The notes: generated from the sequence alone by a model not told the origin. A stretch of 64,000 bases of DNA from Trichuris trichiura (GCA_037903355.1 JBAJFE010000014.1:1984001-2048000); one strand, 5' to 3'. Counted from the stretch's first letter, positions 1 through 14,699 are shown. Program-made: numbers and translations.

Positions 1-3000
1 AGCTGTTAACAAAAAGGTCTAATCAAATCAGCCAACAGTTGCATGACTTGACCTGTCCACGCGAAGACAAGGCAACTATATACAGAAGAAGTCAGAACGT
101 TTCAGAGTAGTCGGTCAGAGTATCACTAGTGTGAGATCGTCGCAGCTATGATCAGGAAAACCGCGGCCGTAGTGGTTCAGTATTGAATAGAACAAAAAGT
201 AGCGATTCTTGCTAACGACTCTTTTATAATAAAAAGAATAACAAAATACAACAACGCCTGAGAAACGAGGAACCTTCGCAATACACTCGTCGCCTCTCAA
301 TGAAAAGACAAAATACTAATGCATTAAAATCAAGGATACCTACCTATTCATCTTTAGCACTAATTGTCGCATCTGCAGTTCACGTTAGATAATACGGTAG
401 TGTTGTACTAATATTAAAAATTTTCAGACCTCACTCTCTGAAAGGATAGTAAAAAGAAAGAGTCCGTAAATGTTCAATAGGGATTGGACCCTGCTAGACG
501 AGACTGCTTAATACAACAGTAATAATAAAGTCCGCTTATTTTATCGTCAAAACAAAACTGCTGCATTATAAAGCAGGCTTGTACGAGATGACTTTGAACT
601 GTAGTTTAATTAAGGCGCTTTCACGTTACTGAGGCAGGATATAGTAAAGCATAGCCTTCTGTATGGGCCTATAGCTCTTCAGTGTAAGCTTTTTTCCTTG
701 AGGACGTCATACTTTAACGGTTAGTCGTGTGTGAGCTTAAATTGGTTCGCTACAGTAAATTTAAAGCTTTACCTTAAGTATAAGCCCTAGCGTAAACTAC
801 ATCGAGGACGGCACTGAACGATTATGGAAGCAACGAACAGCCATGGTGATCTGCTCAATGAAACTTCTGTGATCAGTTCAAAATTAAATCCGTTGAATAT
901 GCCCCTCTACATTCGACGAAACATTTGCAAAGAAGTGGCATCGTAAGTCGTGGACTCGCTGTATTTCGATATTCGCATAATTGAGATGATCTGGGATTGA
1001 ACTTACAATAAATAAGACAAAATAGAATTGTATCTAACGTTCGTAGATAAACTGAGAAATAAAAGCAACGGTACAAACAGCAGAACAGCGGAGTAATAAT
1101 CCTCGTTTGAACTTTTAGCAGAATGAAGAGCCATATAAGCAGAAAAGCCTTTTCAGCCATCTCACACGATAAGATTACGGCTACACATACACAGTCTTGT
1201 TAGTCCTCAGATTCAGCAGATCATCAATCTCCATCAAAACTGGAGGTTTTTTTGGACAAACAGTGGATATGAAGGGTTACTGCACGAGTGCCCTAGTAAG
1301 GAAATTGTATGCTATTAACTGAAGAAACGAAATGCTTTGAGTAACAAAATGTATGCACAAAAAGTTTCAATTTCAGCGACAGCTACTTGTCTAACGACGT
1401 CAGAAAAGCATAGACGAAAGTAAAGCGCATCCTCATGATGCACCTTTGGTTTTGCTTTTGAAAGCATGAAAAACGTTCATTTGTCTGGAGCTTTTCGATT
1501 AAAACGTTGTTCCTGAGCAGAGTTGATAGCGATGCAAGAAATTTAACTGGTTTCTCCGCGCCATCGAAAAATGGTACAGTGAAAAACAGGTAGTATGCAT
1601 GTTCATGCCACCTGCAACAACTTTTCAACTTAATCTTGACAAATCTTTTACAGAGAATTTGGCAATATGAATTCTAAACATTCTCAACAGACGCAAAGAT
1701 ATAAGGGAAAACAGCTTTTATAGCAATCCTACATGGGTGAAGGAGCGAACTTAAAAACGATTGAACGCTGAACTCTACTATACGGTTGAAAATTTCAAAC
1801 TCCCTTCAAACGTGCTAGCTCGTCGCCAACTGAGTTGAGAACAGTGGAAAAGAGCTGTTTTCATAAGGAATTATGAGGATTACAAACTTTCCTTAAAAGC
1901 TATACTTTCAATAAAGTGTGACCGTATTTACTAATCTGTCGGTACATTGGTGCTCCCCAACATGAGCCAGGATCATACTCAACTTGGTTGACGTAAGCAG
2001 CATTCCCAAACTGATAACTGCACGAATTAAAATTTAGGAAAGAAATTGCACAGTTCTGCAGAACGACGAAAATAAAATAAATTTCAAGTGAAGCCAAACG
2101 TTCCACTTTCAAGCAAAGCAAAAGAACAATTTCGAGCATCCGCAACTGGATTTGTATTCAATTTTTCGCCTAATATTTACTCTCCATGTTTGCTCATCTA
2201 AGGAATAGATCGTGTTACAACGTTGGCCCTTGGGAAAACAGAATTGATTATTTTTAATCGATTAATGCGCTTGCTAATTCATAAGAATCTAATCTGCAAC
2301 TGACCGCATCGAGTGTGCAGCAAGCAAAAACTTTCAATCAACTTATGTCACATCTGAATGGTTTATACGCTTCGAATATAGACTGAACCAGTCGCTGCGC
2401 TTATAACGGTAACTGAAATCAGATTAACAAGTAAAATGGCTGCTGTTTTATCTACATTCCGATTTCTTTGAAATTCGCTGTCAAACTACCGAGATTGATT
2501 GCCCGTGGGAAACGGCAATAAGCAGTTGACAAATTTAAATATTCTTGCATCTCAGTATGAGTGGCATTTCTATACTTTAAGATCGATAGCAGTCATTGCA
2601 CCAATCGGTACAATTAAAAATTTCCCCACATTTAGCGAGATCATAATTCTACTGTTTTTTTTTAAAACTTTTCAACAGTTAATCTTTACTGTGGCACGGC
2701 ATTGGCCAATCTGTACTTTGAAAATCCATAGCAAGCAAGGCAATGCAACTACAACCTATGTTTTAGGTGTTGAAAACGAGTGGATTAATGTCATCAACGC
2801 GACAGTAGAAGCATTATTACCCTATCATCTGCCAACTATGTGACCTCAGAAGTTTAAATAAGTTTTTGTCAAAGATGAAGTACAGGCGCCTTAGCTAATA
2901 ATAGCCACCCTCTTAAGTTGTTCAAGATGTATATCAAAAGTGCTGCCAATAAACTTTTTCACCTTATTAAGGTTTCTGAGCGCCAAGCCCTACTCTCAGC

Positions 3001-6000
3001 TAAACACAATGAAACTGAAGGTAAACAGTTAATAGGATCAGTCACAGAAATTTAAAAAATCAAACCAATCTGCTGACATTCAGAAAATTAATGAGAAGGG
3101 CAAAAAAGCTGAGGACGAGACGAAGTTGATCATGAAAAATATGCCCTCAACTTTGACTCCGACGAAACTGCTTGTCTCCGTAAATTACAATGAAAATTCT
3201 AACGACTCCCTTACAAAAGAAGCCTAAGTTTCAAAGCTACCTTCATCTTCAACTACTCAACCAACGGAAAATGCGCTCAAGTTTGACTCTTAAGGAAATG
3301 AACATATACTTCAGCCAGATAGCGCCTCAATTCATTTGTTTCAACCCGCCCAACACTTGAAACGCATGCAACCTCTTTCAGTCAGACGAAATTAGAAAGA
3401 AATTACCCAGCTGGAAAGTCCGCTGCTAAGCGTAACAGTCCAACTATTAATATTAATGTTTTCCAAGTTGGTTTAAAGTGGAATTTTTTTCTGCACTCTA
3501 TACTTGAAGAAAAGAGCAGCCCTTCAAAGGAAAATTTCAGCCGGCCCGTTCTACTAGAAGAATAAGTAAAGCATGGCAAACCTAATCTCAATGATGTCAA
3601 CTTAGTTTATATTCAGCTTTATGAACTTGTCTGTGGATTACTTTCGCTGATGCTTTTCGTCACTAGTGCTAACGCGGATCGTTGAGCCATTACAGTGTAC
3701 TTTTTCTGCCAACATCAATGGCCGTCATTCTGAACCCGGAGAGCAATAGACCTGTGGTACTCTGATTATGCTGCTTCAATGAAGCCCGCACTTCAACATA
3801 TCATTAGTGAGGCAAAGATCGCGGTGTGCAAGCAACAGTGCTCTAGTTAACGACCATTGAAAAATGGCATCCCGATGGATTTCGCTGCCAACGAAATAAA
3901 AGATCGTGTGCAAAATTCCACGGTGTAACGCACATTTTCCTTTTGCCTTTTAACCAGCTGCTTCAGCGTTAACATTCATTCTCTACAAAGCACAGAGCCG
4001 TGGACAATGAATAGGCATGTAAGTACCCTGCACCTACTCAGGATTTCGAGTAACTGGACTTCACTCCCTGAAGGTATTGATGCTAATAAGACTTGGGAAA
4101 GGAGAAGTGAGAAAAATTCTGGTATCGCCTGCTTACAAAAGTAGTCGCCGAACGCTCAACAAGAAAAATCCTTTAAATAAGCTGAATTTTGAGGTACCTT
4201 TCTGCTGAAATTAGGGCTTTCATCGTCCAACATGTGCTCGACTAATCAAAGGTTGATCGCTGAATACGAGCCAGTCCCTTGTTACGCTGCAGAAAGAACA
4301 TGCATACGTGAAGCATAAGCCCACAGTTAATATCTACTAATAAAAGTTACCGTCTCCGTGTTCCCGTCACGTGAACCACGTAAAGTTAGAGCCGCTTAGC
4401 ATCAAGTGAGTAATTTAATACTTTTCGACCAATTTCTGCTCCTCCTCTTAATAAATGACGGAAAGGGCAGTTAGAGTTGCATTATAAGTATCAGTCGTTC
4501 TGCTCGCCTAAAATGGAGCGATTAAAGACTCTTAAATCACATTGGCGTGTAAATTGGGCCACTAAGTAGAGTAATTAAGGCATGATGTAGCATGCTCAGC
4601 ACCAATCCAAACAACTATAGCAACCAGATTGATTTTTGGGTCTCCTTCTTCAGACCGTTCATACCGCTACAGACTGGGCGTGTAATTCAATCTGTGAGTG
4701 ACGATTGCAGTAAATCTGACTAGAAATCTCGAAGTAAACCAAATCCCAAATTGACGGATGGTGTCGAATTAAAGAAATTGTTTGGAGAAAAACAAGCTAA
4801 ACCGCCAGTGACGCGCGATAGAAAAAAGATTAAATTTCCCTCAGAAGGCAACAAGTCCAAAGTAGACGGGCAGTTACATTATCTTGGAATTATTTCAAAA
4901 GTGCCGCTTGCTAAAAAATTGTTCAGGCGCCTGCAAAGCCTAATGCGACCGTACCTGGCGTTAAGCTGTCCCTAATTATTATGGCATTAAGAAGACGCTA
5001 GTGAATTCAGTTAAACATTAAGTTTAGACAGTAGACCACAGGAATTATTCAGAAAAGATATAACAACGTTGGCTATATTAGTGCCAAGACTGCAAAATAA
5101 TTTTAAGTAAAGTGCTTTAGTCACAAAGCTTATTTTGAACTTATAGGTTGCCATCCCGCATGTAAAGTGCCGTCATCGATAGCAGTAACAACTAACACTT
5201 TCAGTTGAACAGCAAAACTTTGATAAATGAAGTATCTAATCAGATAAAATGCTGCAATGCAATCTTCTCAAACATATGTATGTCGAAAATGAAAAAAAAT
5301 TTATTTTGAAAGTTATCGCTCTCTGAATCATTGCAGAATAGTCCTATAGCACAAATGTATTTCGCATTTTAAATTCATATCTTCAGGTTACCATTGAAAC
5401 TTGATTTTTGATGTACACTTTTCATGCTGCAAAAAATAACATCAGATAGCAGTCATATCGCCATTGAGAAAACTAGCTTTTATCATGGTTATATTCCTTA
5501 GAGACAGGCGAGTTAAAAATTGACTTGAGGCCAACAGACTTGACTGAGCTATGCTCCAAAGATGCTGCAACGAAAATACCAGAAGCGTTTGCATGACGGT
5601 ACATTCGGTTTCCCTCTTCTGCGACCTATTGTTTAGGCCAGATGAGATCCATCCGCTGCATATGAAAGAGCGAAAAGAAGAGCTTGAACAACAGGTCGAA
5701 AATAGATGTCCTAACATTGTTTAAACTAACCTGACTTTCACGTTCAGAAATTTCGTAAGGACTTGTAGAACTTGTTATAGCATGTGCTCGCAATTACAAA
5801 CTTTTCTCTGCTAACAAACGTGCCGAAAGGAAAAATGAACATTAGTAATACAAAAGAACTTGAAACCACAGACGGTTTAAAGGCGAATAAGGTGTTACAT
5901 TGGATTTTCAAATTTCCAGCGTCAGGCTTGCTGCATAAAGTATTAAAGTTGTCCTGAAAATCGGCAACTATTAATAGCAACAGTTTACGAGCTAACATTT

Positions 6001-9000
6001 TGTCTGTTAACATACGCTTTATCTTAATGAGGAAAATCTGTGGGCAGAACCATGGTTACAACCAAGAAACCTAAATAATGAAAAAATTGCCTAAAGTTAC
6101 GGACTAAGACAGGAAAGTACAGTACTGATTGCATTAACTCACTGCTCAGTCTTTCTTAGATATCATAAAAAGTGGATATATCACTAACGAAAGTCAATCA
6201 ATCTAGCGATAGTCAGCATTCGCTCACACTCAATTGAGCGAGTCACAACGAAAGCTGACTTGATAACTAAATAGTCTACGCATATTTAAATCAAACGGCC
6301 AGTCATGTTCATCTGATTAAGCGTCTATCTCTGATTGATAACACCTTATTAATACATAGTTGGGCTTAGTAATACTTAATGCAGTCTACTGAACCCTATT
6401 GTCAAGACCAACTCATCACATGTATGTCTGCGAATCAAAGGCGATCTATTTGACAATTCGAAATAAAATATTGACTACTCACGTATTAATACTGCACTGA
6501 CAAAGATTAATAGATTTCTGAATGTTCGCTCAGCAAACTTTAAGGAACAATGTTTCGTCTGTGTTGACAACTACTTGCTTATCTGACGGCTTAGCGTTTG
6601 ATCTTAGGCATTGTTTATTACAACTGCGAATAATTCAACTCGAACGACGACACAATCTACGCGACGTGTCATTTTTATGCCTTTGAAACGACCATATCCG
6701 TACAGCAATATTCCACGCTGGATCGAAGCGAAGCTAATGTGCCCGAACTTGCAGCACAATCACAAACGCTTTTTGTGAATCCGTTGTATGACATTACAAT
6801 TAAATAGCTCCCCCTGGGTAGAAATCTAGCTTATATCAAATGAAATTATTTAATAAGACATTTAAGAAAAACGTACAGTGTCTACCAGAATATAATAGAG
6901 CAACGCAAGCTATTCTAAAGCAGTTGTGCGATAGTTTGCATAAATTTGAAGCACATGACTAAAATGCAAAGAACATTGCACACACAGACTATTGCTCGCT
7001 TAGCTAAGTTTTCCTCAATCACAGAAAAGAAAACTTTAGAGGCAACCACACCTTAGGCAGGAAGAAAACGCACAAGTTCAAAAAACGTTATACTACGCTA
7101 GATTTTATTTGATCTATTCTTAACAGACGCGTCCTAGACGCTAACAAGCGGATGACTTCATTTTTCATCAGTAAATTTTTTCTATTGCCAAACGATAGAC
7201 ACCGTATAAAAGTATGAAAATAGTTGCAGAAATTATTGTTCTGTAACCCACATGGTAATGAAAGGAAGAAGGATATGACACTTTTTCTAGTAAAAGCTTT
7301 ACAATGGAACGATAGGGCCTCATTGGCTTGGAAACAGCCTGATCCTATTGCTATCGCTCTATAAATCTTCAAATGACATTATAAAAGCGCAATGCACAAA
7401 GTGGACCGGCAATTTCAAAGCAAAAGCACATAACACTAATCGTATTAATGAGATGGGAATTTCAGAATTAAGTTACTCTGATTTACATTTCCTATTTCGA
7501 AAATAACGTTCAGCTGCTCATCTAGCTGTTGCTCGGCGTAATGCTGCCTAATCTCAGAACCGCTGCAATGCATGAGTCCCAATCAAGTCATTTCAGAACA
7601 GTAACAACGCAGTTAGATTATTTAAAAAATTGCCTGAAAATGAAAATGTGCAATACGCAAAAAGTACCTGAATAAACGATCTGAAAATGCGCTTTATTTT
7701 TCAAGTCTTGCATAAATATTCGTAATTTTTTAAAAAATAAGTACTTTTTCAACAACAAGCCATCGTTGAAAGCGATGAAGCTTCCATAAGCCAAATTGCC
7801 TAGTTTTAACAGTCAAATGCTTGAATGCCTCAGGTAATCATAAAGTAAAAGCAAACAGGTCAATTAGGTAAGCCGTATGTCTAACCTGCCTCAGTTATTT
7901 GTCAACCATTAGCCAAAAAAATTACTGCAACAAACATGTCTTGCGGCTAACGACTTTGCCGAAATTCAAGCCCAACGCAAGTTGGGTGAGTTATTAATTG
8001 GTCTAAGAAATTTTTGTCAATGCTTATAAAAATGGGTCTTTACGATGGGTATAACTTACCCTCGGTTGATACACATTATTTTGTTAAACTGATAAAAGTT
8101 TATCCATGCTGTTTCTGGATACTGCGTATCCATAAGTCAACGAACAAATCGGCGAGTTAGGATAGAGTGACTACAGCGAAGTAAAATAGCAATAGCAACT
8201 TTACCGGCTATTTTATTGGGTACAAAATCAGTTTCTATTGATAACTCATTGTTTGCAGATGATCGCGCTTCCACCCTATGGTCACTTCTATCAATGGGAA
8301 GCCCCTTCCAGAGGAGCAGAAATGCTTCCGTTTGGCAACTGCTCTTCTATTTCCTTCTTTCGTTGAACAGCTATCTGTTCTCCATGTGCTTTAAAACACG
8401 TATTATAACAAGTTTATATAGGTGATTGCATGAACTTCGCAAGGAGAACACGCACTGTCATTTTTCGAATGAGAACTTCTTTGCGGGAATTGAAATGAGT
8501 TTAGCTTCAAGGCTTTAACCGCCGTAAACTTGCCAGTGGTCATCAGATTATCTGCAATGCATAACTTCCTCCATTTCAAAACTAATTTTGTTTTACTAAA
8601 AGGAAATGTGACAGCTACTCCTCTTGAGGAGCCGACGTTACTGTTAAATCAATTCATCTTTGCCAAACGTTGATGCTTTCGATGTCGGCAGGCGATTGTC
8701 ACCATTAAGGCAAGTAAGGACAAAGCAACACTGCTCAGACTATACCTGCGCGCAATGGAAACACGGGTTTACATGAATTTTTGATGGCAGTGATCCATGA
8801 AACTACGCGAATTCATCTGCATATTTCATCATTGACTATTAAGCTAATGCACGGCGCAATAATGTGTAAGACGCTAAACAGGGAATGCCAATAAGTGGTA
8901 TGCCTTTCATTGCAGCAAATGGAAATTCAATGTGATTGAACGTCCATAGAGCACCGAGACCAGATTCTCATTGCGATGAAAACTCGTTGAACGCTGAAGG

Positions 9001-12000
9001 ATTACCGATGGACTGCGTATCACAACTTCACTTGCTAATGAAAAGCCGCTGATGGGCGACAACAACAACTTCACCACCGGAAAACGCGGTCCACTGGTTC
9101 TGATCAGCGTGACACGTCAACGAGTTTTAAGATCCTACCACGATGGAGAAAGTCAATCTTTCGCTGAGCAGCAACTGGCCACAAAAAGTTGGTTGCGACC
9201 GTCAGACTGAACAAGTAGAACGATAATTAGCAATTGATCATTCTGACCAAGTCATTCACACCTCAACATTTGACTTGACTCTCTTTCCCAAAGTTGGTTA
9301 CTTCAGTCAAAGGGCAGACTGGAATGCGATGAACTGAGCTTGCCAGCTACGCATCAACGCGGTTAAGTGAATAAGTGCCGAGATGACAAAGATTTCGCGT
9401 CAAGGGAACGTTAAATTGCATAAAATTGCTACTGAATAAAGCCTTATAAATGGTCATCCCTCAATCATTGCCAAATGAGACTCATTGAGGACAACCATCA
9501 GGAATGTTGTCCCTCAAGTTCCAATACTTTGCACGGCACCGCTGTTGCTTATGGAAGGTTAGAAAAGCTGAATGAGTTAGAAATAACGAATAATACAGCA
9601 AATCTAGTTTTTTTAACGCGAAAGAAATATCTTCGTGATTAGTTTGTTTCTTCTTACGGAAACGGGTCCCGTTTTGAGCACAAAACCTTTTAATGTCCGT
9701 AGCTTTTAGGCCGCGCGTGACCCGTCTTCAGCGGTATTCCCGAAAAGAAGATATCATTTTGCCTAAGGTTCTCAAGCGCCTACTTGTATTAGTACTAAGA
9801 CTGAGGTAGGAAGCGAAGTATTTCGCTAAACCCTAACCGGCAGAAGCTATTACGCAACTGCAGTTGCAGACGTGTCTCCACAGGGACAGCGGGTTAACAA
9901 TGATAAATTTGGAAAACATTAATTTCAATTCGCAACTCAATTCACACTAGGCCATAAGAATAGGCAATAGCGAGTATTTTTAAAAGAGGAATGTTACCTT
10001 TAAGGACTCCTTTTCATAACAAGGTAAAAGCACGTCTTTTCGCGGAAGGTGATTCAGCTGAACTGGGTTCATGGCTCTCACGTCGCTTTCCCGCGAGCAA
10101 GGCTTCTCATTGATACTGACCAACTAACAGTTACTAATTGTTTCGCAGGACGTGCTAATCTTTTTACATGTCGTTGCTACGCCACCTTTTCTACCCGTTA
10201 TGCAGATGGCGCCACTTTTTTCGTTTCCCTCTGCGAATGGTTAGGTGACAGGAATGGCGGAAAGACAGCGATGAAAACCTTCCATTCTGACACAACAAAA
10301 TTAACTAGGTCTCCATGCAGATGGAAGGAATTGAAACAGTTGCAAGCAGCTCACACTGCTCCATACTGAAGTATCCTGATTTTAATTAAGCAAGCTGAAA
10401 CTACTGTGAGTACAAAGTATGGAGCCTACGCCAATCATACCATGATTAGCTCGAAAGAAGTCTAACACTTTTCTAAAAACACTCAGACAGCACGAAGGCA
10501 GACTTTGGGGCAATCAGCGCTGCTACGCAAGCGAAATAAATGGATTACAAAGAGTGATAATTCGGAGTAGTCAAATAGGGCCCATAAAAGTAGTACTACC
10601 ATTCCCTTATCCAGTTTAGCAGTGATTACTCTGCTGCGTAATAGTACTAGATCATCACCCAGTTTGCAAATAAAACACAATTGCAAATAAGCAGCTTACT
10701 TTCAGCGCTTTGTACATCGCCAGATTCCAAGTACTGGCCACTTGTTCGTCAGCGGTGAATTTCCAACGAATATAAACAGGCTCACAGAGGTCATCTCTGA
10801 TAGCCGACAAACCCAAAGTTAATTTCGTGATCCACCAATAAGATGTCTGTTTTCAGATTGATTTGTTGCCATTTCCGTTTGCGATCGGATAGTCTAAGGG
10901 CCGTTGAAATTACCTTCACGAATTGGAGCAGAAGAAGAAGTTTATCGAGAAAACGACGGGTGCCAATACTGAGTGCACAACATTTTGCTTGGGTAAATCT
11001 GGCAAAAATTGCCCCTTGACGGCAAGATACTTGGCATCAAGCGTGGTAGGTCAGTCAGACGAAATCGAATTGGTCAAATAACTTTTTCATGTCAGCTTTC
11101 ATTTAATCAAGGAATATAGACCAGCCAAGGAGGAGGTTCGAAAGTCACCAAGAGGGCGGACTACAGCAAATGGCCACCTCCAACCCGATACGAGGGATCG
11201 ATTTTTTCTTTCGTGCATGCCTGAACGTCCCCATCGCTGCTTCGATGTACTGGATGAATGATCCATTAATTAACGCAACCTTTTAATGATGCGCACTGAA
11301 ATTGCTGTGCATTTCACCTACGTCTGATGCCACCTCTCGCAACCCACTTCAGTGGATCATTGAAAAACAGACCCTGCCAACTAACAGCTCAATTCACGTT
11401 CGTTCGTTCCTCAAGCGACTAGGTTGTCTAACTTACAGTCTGGGAAAAATGATGCATTTCAAATGCATTCCTATGCAACCAGAAATGGAACAAATACTGA
11501 AGTCCTTCTTTCTTACCATGCTAGAATAATGGCTTGTAGGAAAAAAGCTTTCACTTCGTAAAGAGCGACAAACGAAAACTGCAAAGGGCGCTCGAACGAC
11601 AGTTTAAGTTTATAAGTCCACGGAGGGCTCATCATAATCACTTGTAACCAGACAAGAAACATCATTTCTAGAAAGCAGACATAATTAAACTGAAAGGAAG
11701 CTCAGATGCCTCGCAGGAGCGGCATTTATCTAGAACAAAAAAAGGCTACATTATATCGCAAGAAGCATTTCGCATCGTTTGCAATTGCCTACAGTATAAT
11801 GCCTACGCAATTTGAGAGGAATGAAGGCGATGACATGCACGCCCTCCGTTTCTTTGCTATTCGCAAGTTAACATTGGCGGTCTGAAAAGCTGAACTTCGC
11901 TACTACAGCACGATGTCATAGCAAGCGTACACTAAGCAAAATATCTGTCCAGCATAATTTGAATGTTTGAGTCTGTTGAACAAAGAACCATGATTGACAT

Positions 12001-13299
12001 TAAGAAGTGAAAGCAGGAACCACGGTTTCCCATTAAAAATAAGAAAAGTGAAGACATATAAGTGTTCAAGAAAACAATGGAAATAAGCGCCTAGCTTACA
12101 GGAGGAAAAAAAACTTAAACAAGGCACTAAGTTCATGCAAGTATTGATTTCGGTCAAGCAAGTTGAGCATCCGAAACTAAGAGATACTTAAAGCGAGTTG
12201 CCAATTCGCAAGGGGTAATAGACTGCGCAGAGCTCAGTTTTTCCAGCACAAATAAGTCTTTGTGCGGTAACATGATAAAGCTTATCTGGCTGGAACATCT
12301 GTGGCAGTTACGCGACGCTTTGTGTTTTTGATTGACTGTCAATTGGAGATTCAGCTAACTATTCCCTACAAGGACCTATCCGCAAAATTGGAGACAAAAA
12401 CGTACATGTTTCCAATGGAAGCAATAGAAGGCAAAAAGGGGGCAGCAAAATGATTTATTAGCGCTGCACAGCCATCGCAAAAACTAGCATGCCTTATCAT
12501 ACATAAACAACAAAAAGTTTCTTTTGCCCTGACTTGCTCCAACCAAAGCGAGAACGCCTGTGTAAATAAGGAATGTTAGAATCTTCGTTATTAGCTCAAC
12601 AGCCGCCAATATTAACTGTGAACTTTGACATTGACAAATTAATGTAATAGCTAAACTTGAAATCATAGAAACGGAATAACACTGAAATTTTGAATGAATA
12701 GAAGAAAAGTGTGATTACAACGCTACAACGAATCTTTTCTAAACAACCGAATAATTCATAGAGAAAAAAGACCCAGTTAAGTTTTGACCCGAATAAAGTA
12801 CGTGCATACAGTCAGTTTTCGTCAAACGTGACAGAGATGCATTTCTAGAAAATCTCGCACTATATGAGATAGTGTGAGAAAATGAAGGTTTGCTGAAGAG
12901 GTTTCTGAAACGCTTTCAGCGATAGACAACAAGAAAAAAGAAAATATAAACAAATATTAGATTGGTAAAAAGGGCTCTGCTCAGCATGACGATATCAGTT
13001 TTGTACCGTTCTAAATTTTGAAAGCACTTTTATTGGAGAAAGTTCAAAAACAAGTACTGCAACATTTAGGGCTCGTCTGGTCCCATTATCAGCGGAAACG
13101 TCGAAGACGATGAAAATAGAAAAGTATGGTTACGTTTCGTACAAGATATGACGTGTTTTAAACTTAAAAAAATTTTAATTGAAGATAAGGCTTCTGGTTG
13201 GCTTCTATCCATCTTTTGATTCAGAAAATCCAGTGGAGACCATTCTCTACGTCAATTTGAAAGTGCCCAGAAATCAATGATAGAGAAGCCTTGACCCAC
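1..13299. other. No assignable gene; scattered coding-like scraps
   Basis: No conserved protein was recognised. Scraps that look more coding than background: 1910-2030 (-, YVNQVEYDPGSCWGAPMYRQ after a CAG acceptor); 4751-4975 (+, KKLFGEKQAKPPVTRDRKK); 5440-5710 (+, LETGELKIDLRPTDLTELCS then, in another frame, FRPDEIHPLHMKERKEELEQ); 7990-8135 (-, a start MDTQYPETAWINFYQFNK spliced to DQLITHPTCVGLEF); and 10700-10855 (-, DDLCEPVYIRWKFTADEQVA between CAG and GTAAGC). None could be joined into a gene. Some may be exons of divergent or dead genes. Near 9640-9740 there is a weak family A block (GACCCGTCTTCAGCGG). Confidence 0.3.
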
Positions 13300-13800
13300 C
13301 TATAATTGGCAATAAGGGTTACGAATGGACAGTGCGTCTTTTATTTTCCATCGTTGATCGCGGCTTCCTTTGCACAGCTTCGCGCTTGTGATGTTATGCT
13401 TGCAAAGCATCTTGACTAAACTTTTCATCATATTTTGCGGGCTCAATAAAAGCCATGATAAAAGAAGGAAAACAAAAGAAGTACAGTTCGTCCATCGCAA
13501 TAATTTCTGAATAGAAAACAAGGCTCCACTGCTAGCGGTCTCTAACCAAATTTGGCCCGGTGAACAGGATGCCGTCCACCGATTCTCCGAATCTGATGGA
13601 GGACAAAAAAGCCAGTTAAAGTCTACACTTAAGTGAAATGTTTTCAATTTAAAACATAGAAAAATGCACAACGAACGCAGCCGTGTTTTCCCACTCTTAC
13701 CGTCTTTAAAGTTGTCGCCGCTGATGTGATTAACGGAGTCCCAAAAGCTAGGCACTTTTGAAATTTTGCCAGTAAAAATGCGTTTCAAATTAACAGGGAT
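13300..13800 (-). other. Coding-like segment, unidentified
   Basis: The longest open frame of the first 20 kb (162 codons). It contains VPSFWDSVNHISGDNFKD followed by a consensus donor (GTAAGAG at 13700) and an acceptor (CCTCCATCAG at 13593), a 108-bp possible intron that would keep the frame. The downstream part (CSPGQIWLETASSGALFSIQ) is not recognised. It could be one exon pair of an unknown gene or a decayed one. Confidence 0.2.
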
Positions 13801-14255
13801 GCAACCCTTACATCTTCATCATAACAATATGAACAACACAAAGAATTATTAATGATAAGAGAACGTATCATTGATTAAGAAGTGCTTAGTTAACAATTAG
13901 AGGTTAGACAGATATGACATTATAATTTGTAGCAGAATCAAAGCTGCGCTGCAGTCTCATGCTTTCCCTTTTTCATCCTTGGCTTCGGATGAGTGTTGTC
14001 AGCTGTTGTCAAACCAGTCATCGATGGTCATATTTCATCTCTCACATAAAGGGCTTTATTAACGGCTTAAAATAAAAATTAGACTTTAATGCCGCTGGTA
14101 TCCTTCTTTCGTAGAGTAACGGTTTGTATGATTCTGAGCTCGCTTGAGGAAGTCTTAGAGCAGCCTACCATGTCCCATGTTACAACCGTTGGCTTCAATC
14201 CATTGTAACTTTTGCTAGCTTTCATCACCAACACATGTCTGCGCATTGATCTCTG

Positions 14256-14699
14256 TTGCCGAAAAGTTTTCTGCTTCTTGTCAGCATTCTCATTTTCAAC
14301 TTCTCGCCAGCGGTTAGGCTGGCCAGCGAAATTAGTTCGGCAAAAGAAGTAGCTATTATAAAACAACCAGGCGAATATAAAGCTACCAATTTAATGGATT
14401 TGAGAGGCAATGGCGTTACCGCTGTAAGCGTCTTAAAATGACTGCGTATCTCGAATAGCGCACATACCATCAGAGAATAGCAGTATGGCAGACCACTGAT
14501 GAGGGGTCAAGATTGTTTTCGAAGGCCACGGAATGAGTATTGTAAAGACTGCCAGAAATTAATCAAGAAACGGGTTGCTTCCGTAAATATAAAATCTACC
14601 ACGAGAACTTATGCAACCGTCACTAAATGGCAAGATTTGTCTGATGAAAAGTACTGGCGAGTTTATCAAGAATCCAAACCGAGACTTTTCGATTTTTAA
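14256..14699 (+). CDS. Possible small secreted protein (5' end unresolved)
   Basis: Two open segments, about 14256-14423 and 14481-14699, join in phase across a 57-bp intron with donor GTAAGCG and acceptor GAATAG. The first segment starts with a secretion-signal-like stretch (KSFLLLVSILIFNFSP). The second has a small cysteine group (DCFRRPRNEYCKDCQK) and ends PRLFDF. No ATG begins the first segment: the in-frame ATG at 14235 is separated from it by TGA at 14247, so either a short upstream exon is missed or the gene is broken. I do not recognise the family. An opposite-strand frame (14079-14240) with AATAAA downstream is a competing reading. The 3' end abuts the dead Tigger transposase. Confidence 0.35.

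Noticed and set aside
5445..5500. SH2/Fer-kinase-like phrase (IEKTSFYHGYIP)
   Set aside because: Followed at once by stops, with no FLVR or kinase motifs downstream; too short to call.
9000..9320. Catalase-like words (ITTSLANEKPLMGDNNNFTT then GKRGPLVLI) on the plus strand
   Set aside because: The match stops after about 30 residues at a stop codon, and neither the heme-side motifs nor the expected following segment appear nearby.
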